DNA from: Phoronis australis
Lineage: Eukaryota > Phoronida > Phoronidae
Length of the DNA stretch: 64,000 nt
Reading direction: 5' to 3'
Assembly (NCBI GenBank): GCA_002633005.1
Contig: NMRA01000222.1
Coordinates: 463,635 to 527,634 of the forward strand
Shown here piece by piece: positions 63,017-64,000 of this stretch (positions are counted from its first letter, which is position 1; each line of letters opens with the position of its first letter). Both the position numbers and the translations under genes were made by a program. The notes beneath the pieces were generated by a model. It searched no databases and was not told the origin of the DNA. It saw nothing but the letters and a program-made list of their open reading frames with translations.

Positions 63017-64000
63017 TGTTCTGTCCAGTTAACTGAAATTGAGCTCTAAAACGAGGTTATGCTTTGGACGAAAGAATTAGGTGTTTTAATTTTAAAGTTC
63101 GACTTGGTCGAGATTGATATTTGAAAAATATAACACATGAAATAGACGTAATTATTAAAACCAAGAAAGCAGAATTGATGGTCATATAATTTTTTATTTT
63201 CAATTGCGAGCCTAGTTTTTTATCGTAATCAAAATATATATTTAATAGCATCAAGTATTATTTCAGATCAATGACAAATCAACTGTTAGACCCGGTAGTG
63301 TCTACCTCACCAGGACCTAGGCCATGCTTGAAGCTAATAGGCCTACTCTTGATCAACAAATTAAACCAGATGAGACTAATTGCACATGACAGCAAAATGC
63401 TATGAGCCACCACTGTCGAATATATCTTTAACTCTTCAAAAATACGACCAGATGACCTGGTTCGTGTAGAAAGCATTTTTATCAAGAATTTATTAGAAGA
63501 AACGTAACCCTGCATTCAGCATAACGCCTAATCCGTAACACTACGATCGCCGCAATTTGGTCATGTTTACTTTCATTTTTCGAACCTAGTTTTCCGGAAA
63601 AAAACGTATATCCTTTCGTCAGACAACTCTTTGGTGCATTGACTTGCTCTTTATCTGCATTTTTTACGTCTCTGTGGTTAATTATTGACACAATTTTAAG
63701 ATTTAATATTCAGGTTGGACTCCAAAGACCGGCCATTTAACTCACGCAATGTAAATTTCCGCTTTATTTATCGCAGTGAGCCTCGCTTTGGATTTTATTG
63801 TCGGCGGCGTGAATAGAGTCTATGGTCTGACCTCTGTACTGGACACTTCGGGTAAACTTACAAATCTGGCCTTGCCTCATGTAGTAATGTGATTGGTTAA
63901 GATTATAGTGTGCTTTTGGGAATTGGGCCCAGATTTCTTTCATGAAAATGACTGGGGGTAAGACACTGAGAAATTTGGTCTTGCACTCCACACAATTAAT
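63017..64000. other. Right edge, no recognised gene
   Basis: AT-rich sequence with short open frames only; none has recognisable motifs. Confidence 0.45.

Overview
This is animal nuclear DNA, not bacterial. Coding exons are short, are bounded by GT/AG splice sites with consistent reading phase, and lie in long AT-rich introns full of degraded transposons. The gene content (a sodium-coupled monocarboxylate transporter, a ficolin-type fibrinogen-domain lectin, a C8orf48-like protein), ACATGT-rich simple repeats and signs of high heterozygosity (diverged allelic copies placed in tandem beside single-N joins) suggest a marine invertebrate deuterostome such as an amphioxus or hemichordate. The species is an inference that I cannot settle. 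N characters are at 1037, 6396, 11416-11464 and 44100.

Layout. 1187-17150, minus strand: the first nine coding exons (441 codons) of an SLC5A8/A12-like transporter; its 3' exons lie beyond the left edge. Its introns carry an integrase-like relic (1935-2378), a perfect 43-nt palindrome (7199-7241), a TIR element (7618-7754) and a 1.7-kb array of diverged ~145-bp units (about 10600-12310). 17151-33478: gene-poor DNA with several TIR elements, a possible 2.36-kb element (22955-25316), and a decayed Mutator-like transposase (26269-27190) split by a tRNA-derived SINE (26607-26823). 33479-34111, minus: a single-exon reading frame for a secreted, cysteine-containing protein, possibly NTR-like. 38728-47144, minus: an eight-exon gene whose complete 331-codon reading frame I could assemble; it resembles the C8orf48 family. 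48148-49820: a TTAA-flanked DNA transposon with two small overlapping reading frames. 55972-59844, plus: five exons giving a stalk plus a complete fibrinogen-related domain. 61248-63016: two copies of one short element, a decayed THAP domain and another short element.

The four host genes look unrelated and show no operon-like or pathway grouping. I found no clear new molecular system. The most interesting items are the mobile-element families, two of which show consistent short target duplications (5 bp and 6 bp), the TTAA element, the duplicated transporter exon at an assembly join, the diverged array, and the internal repeat in the C8orf48-like protein. All splice models come from reading the sequence by eye, without transcript support.
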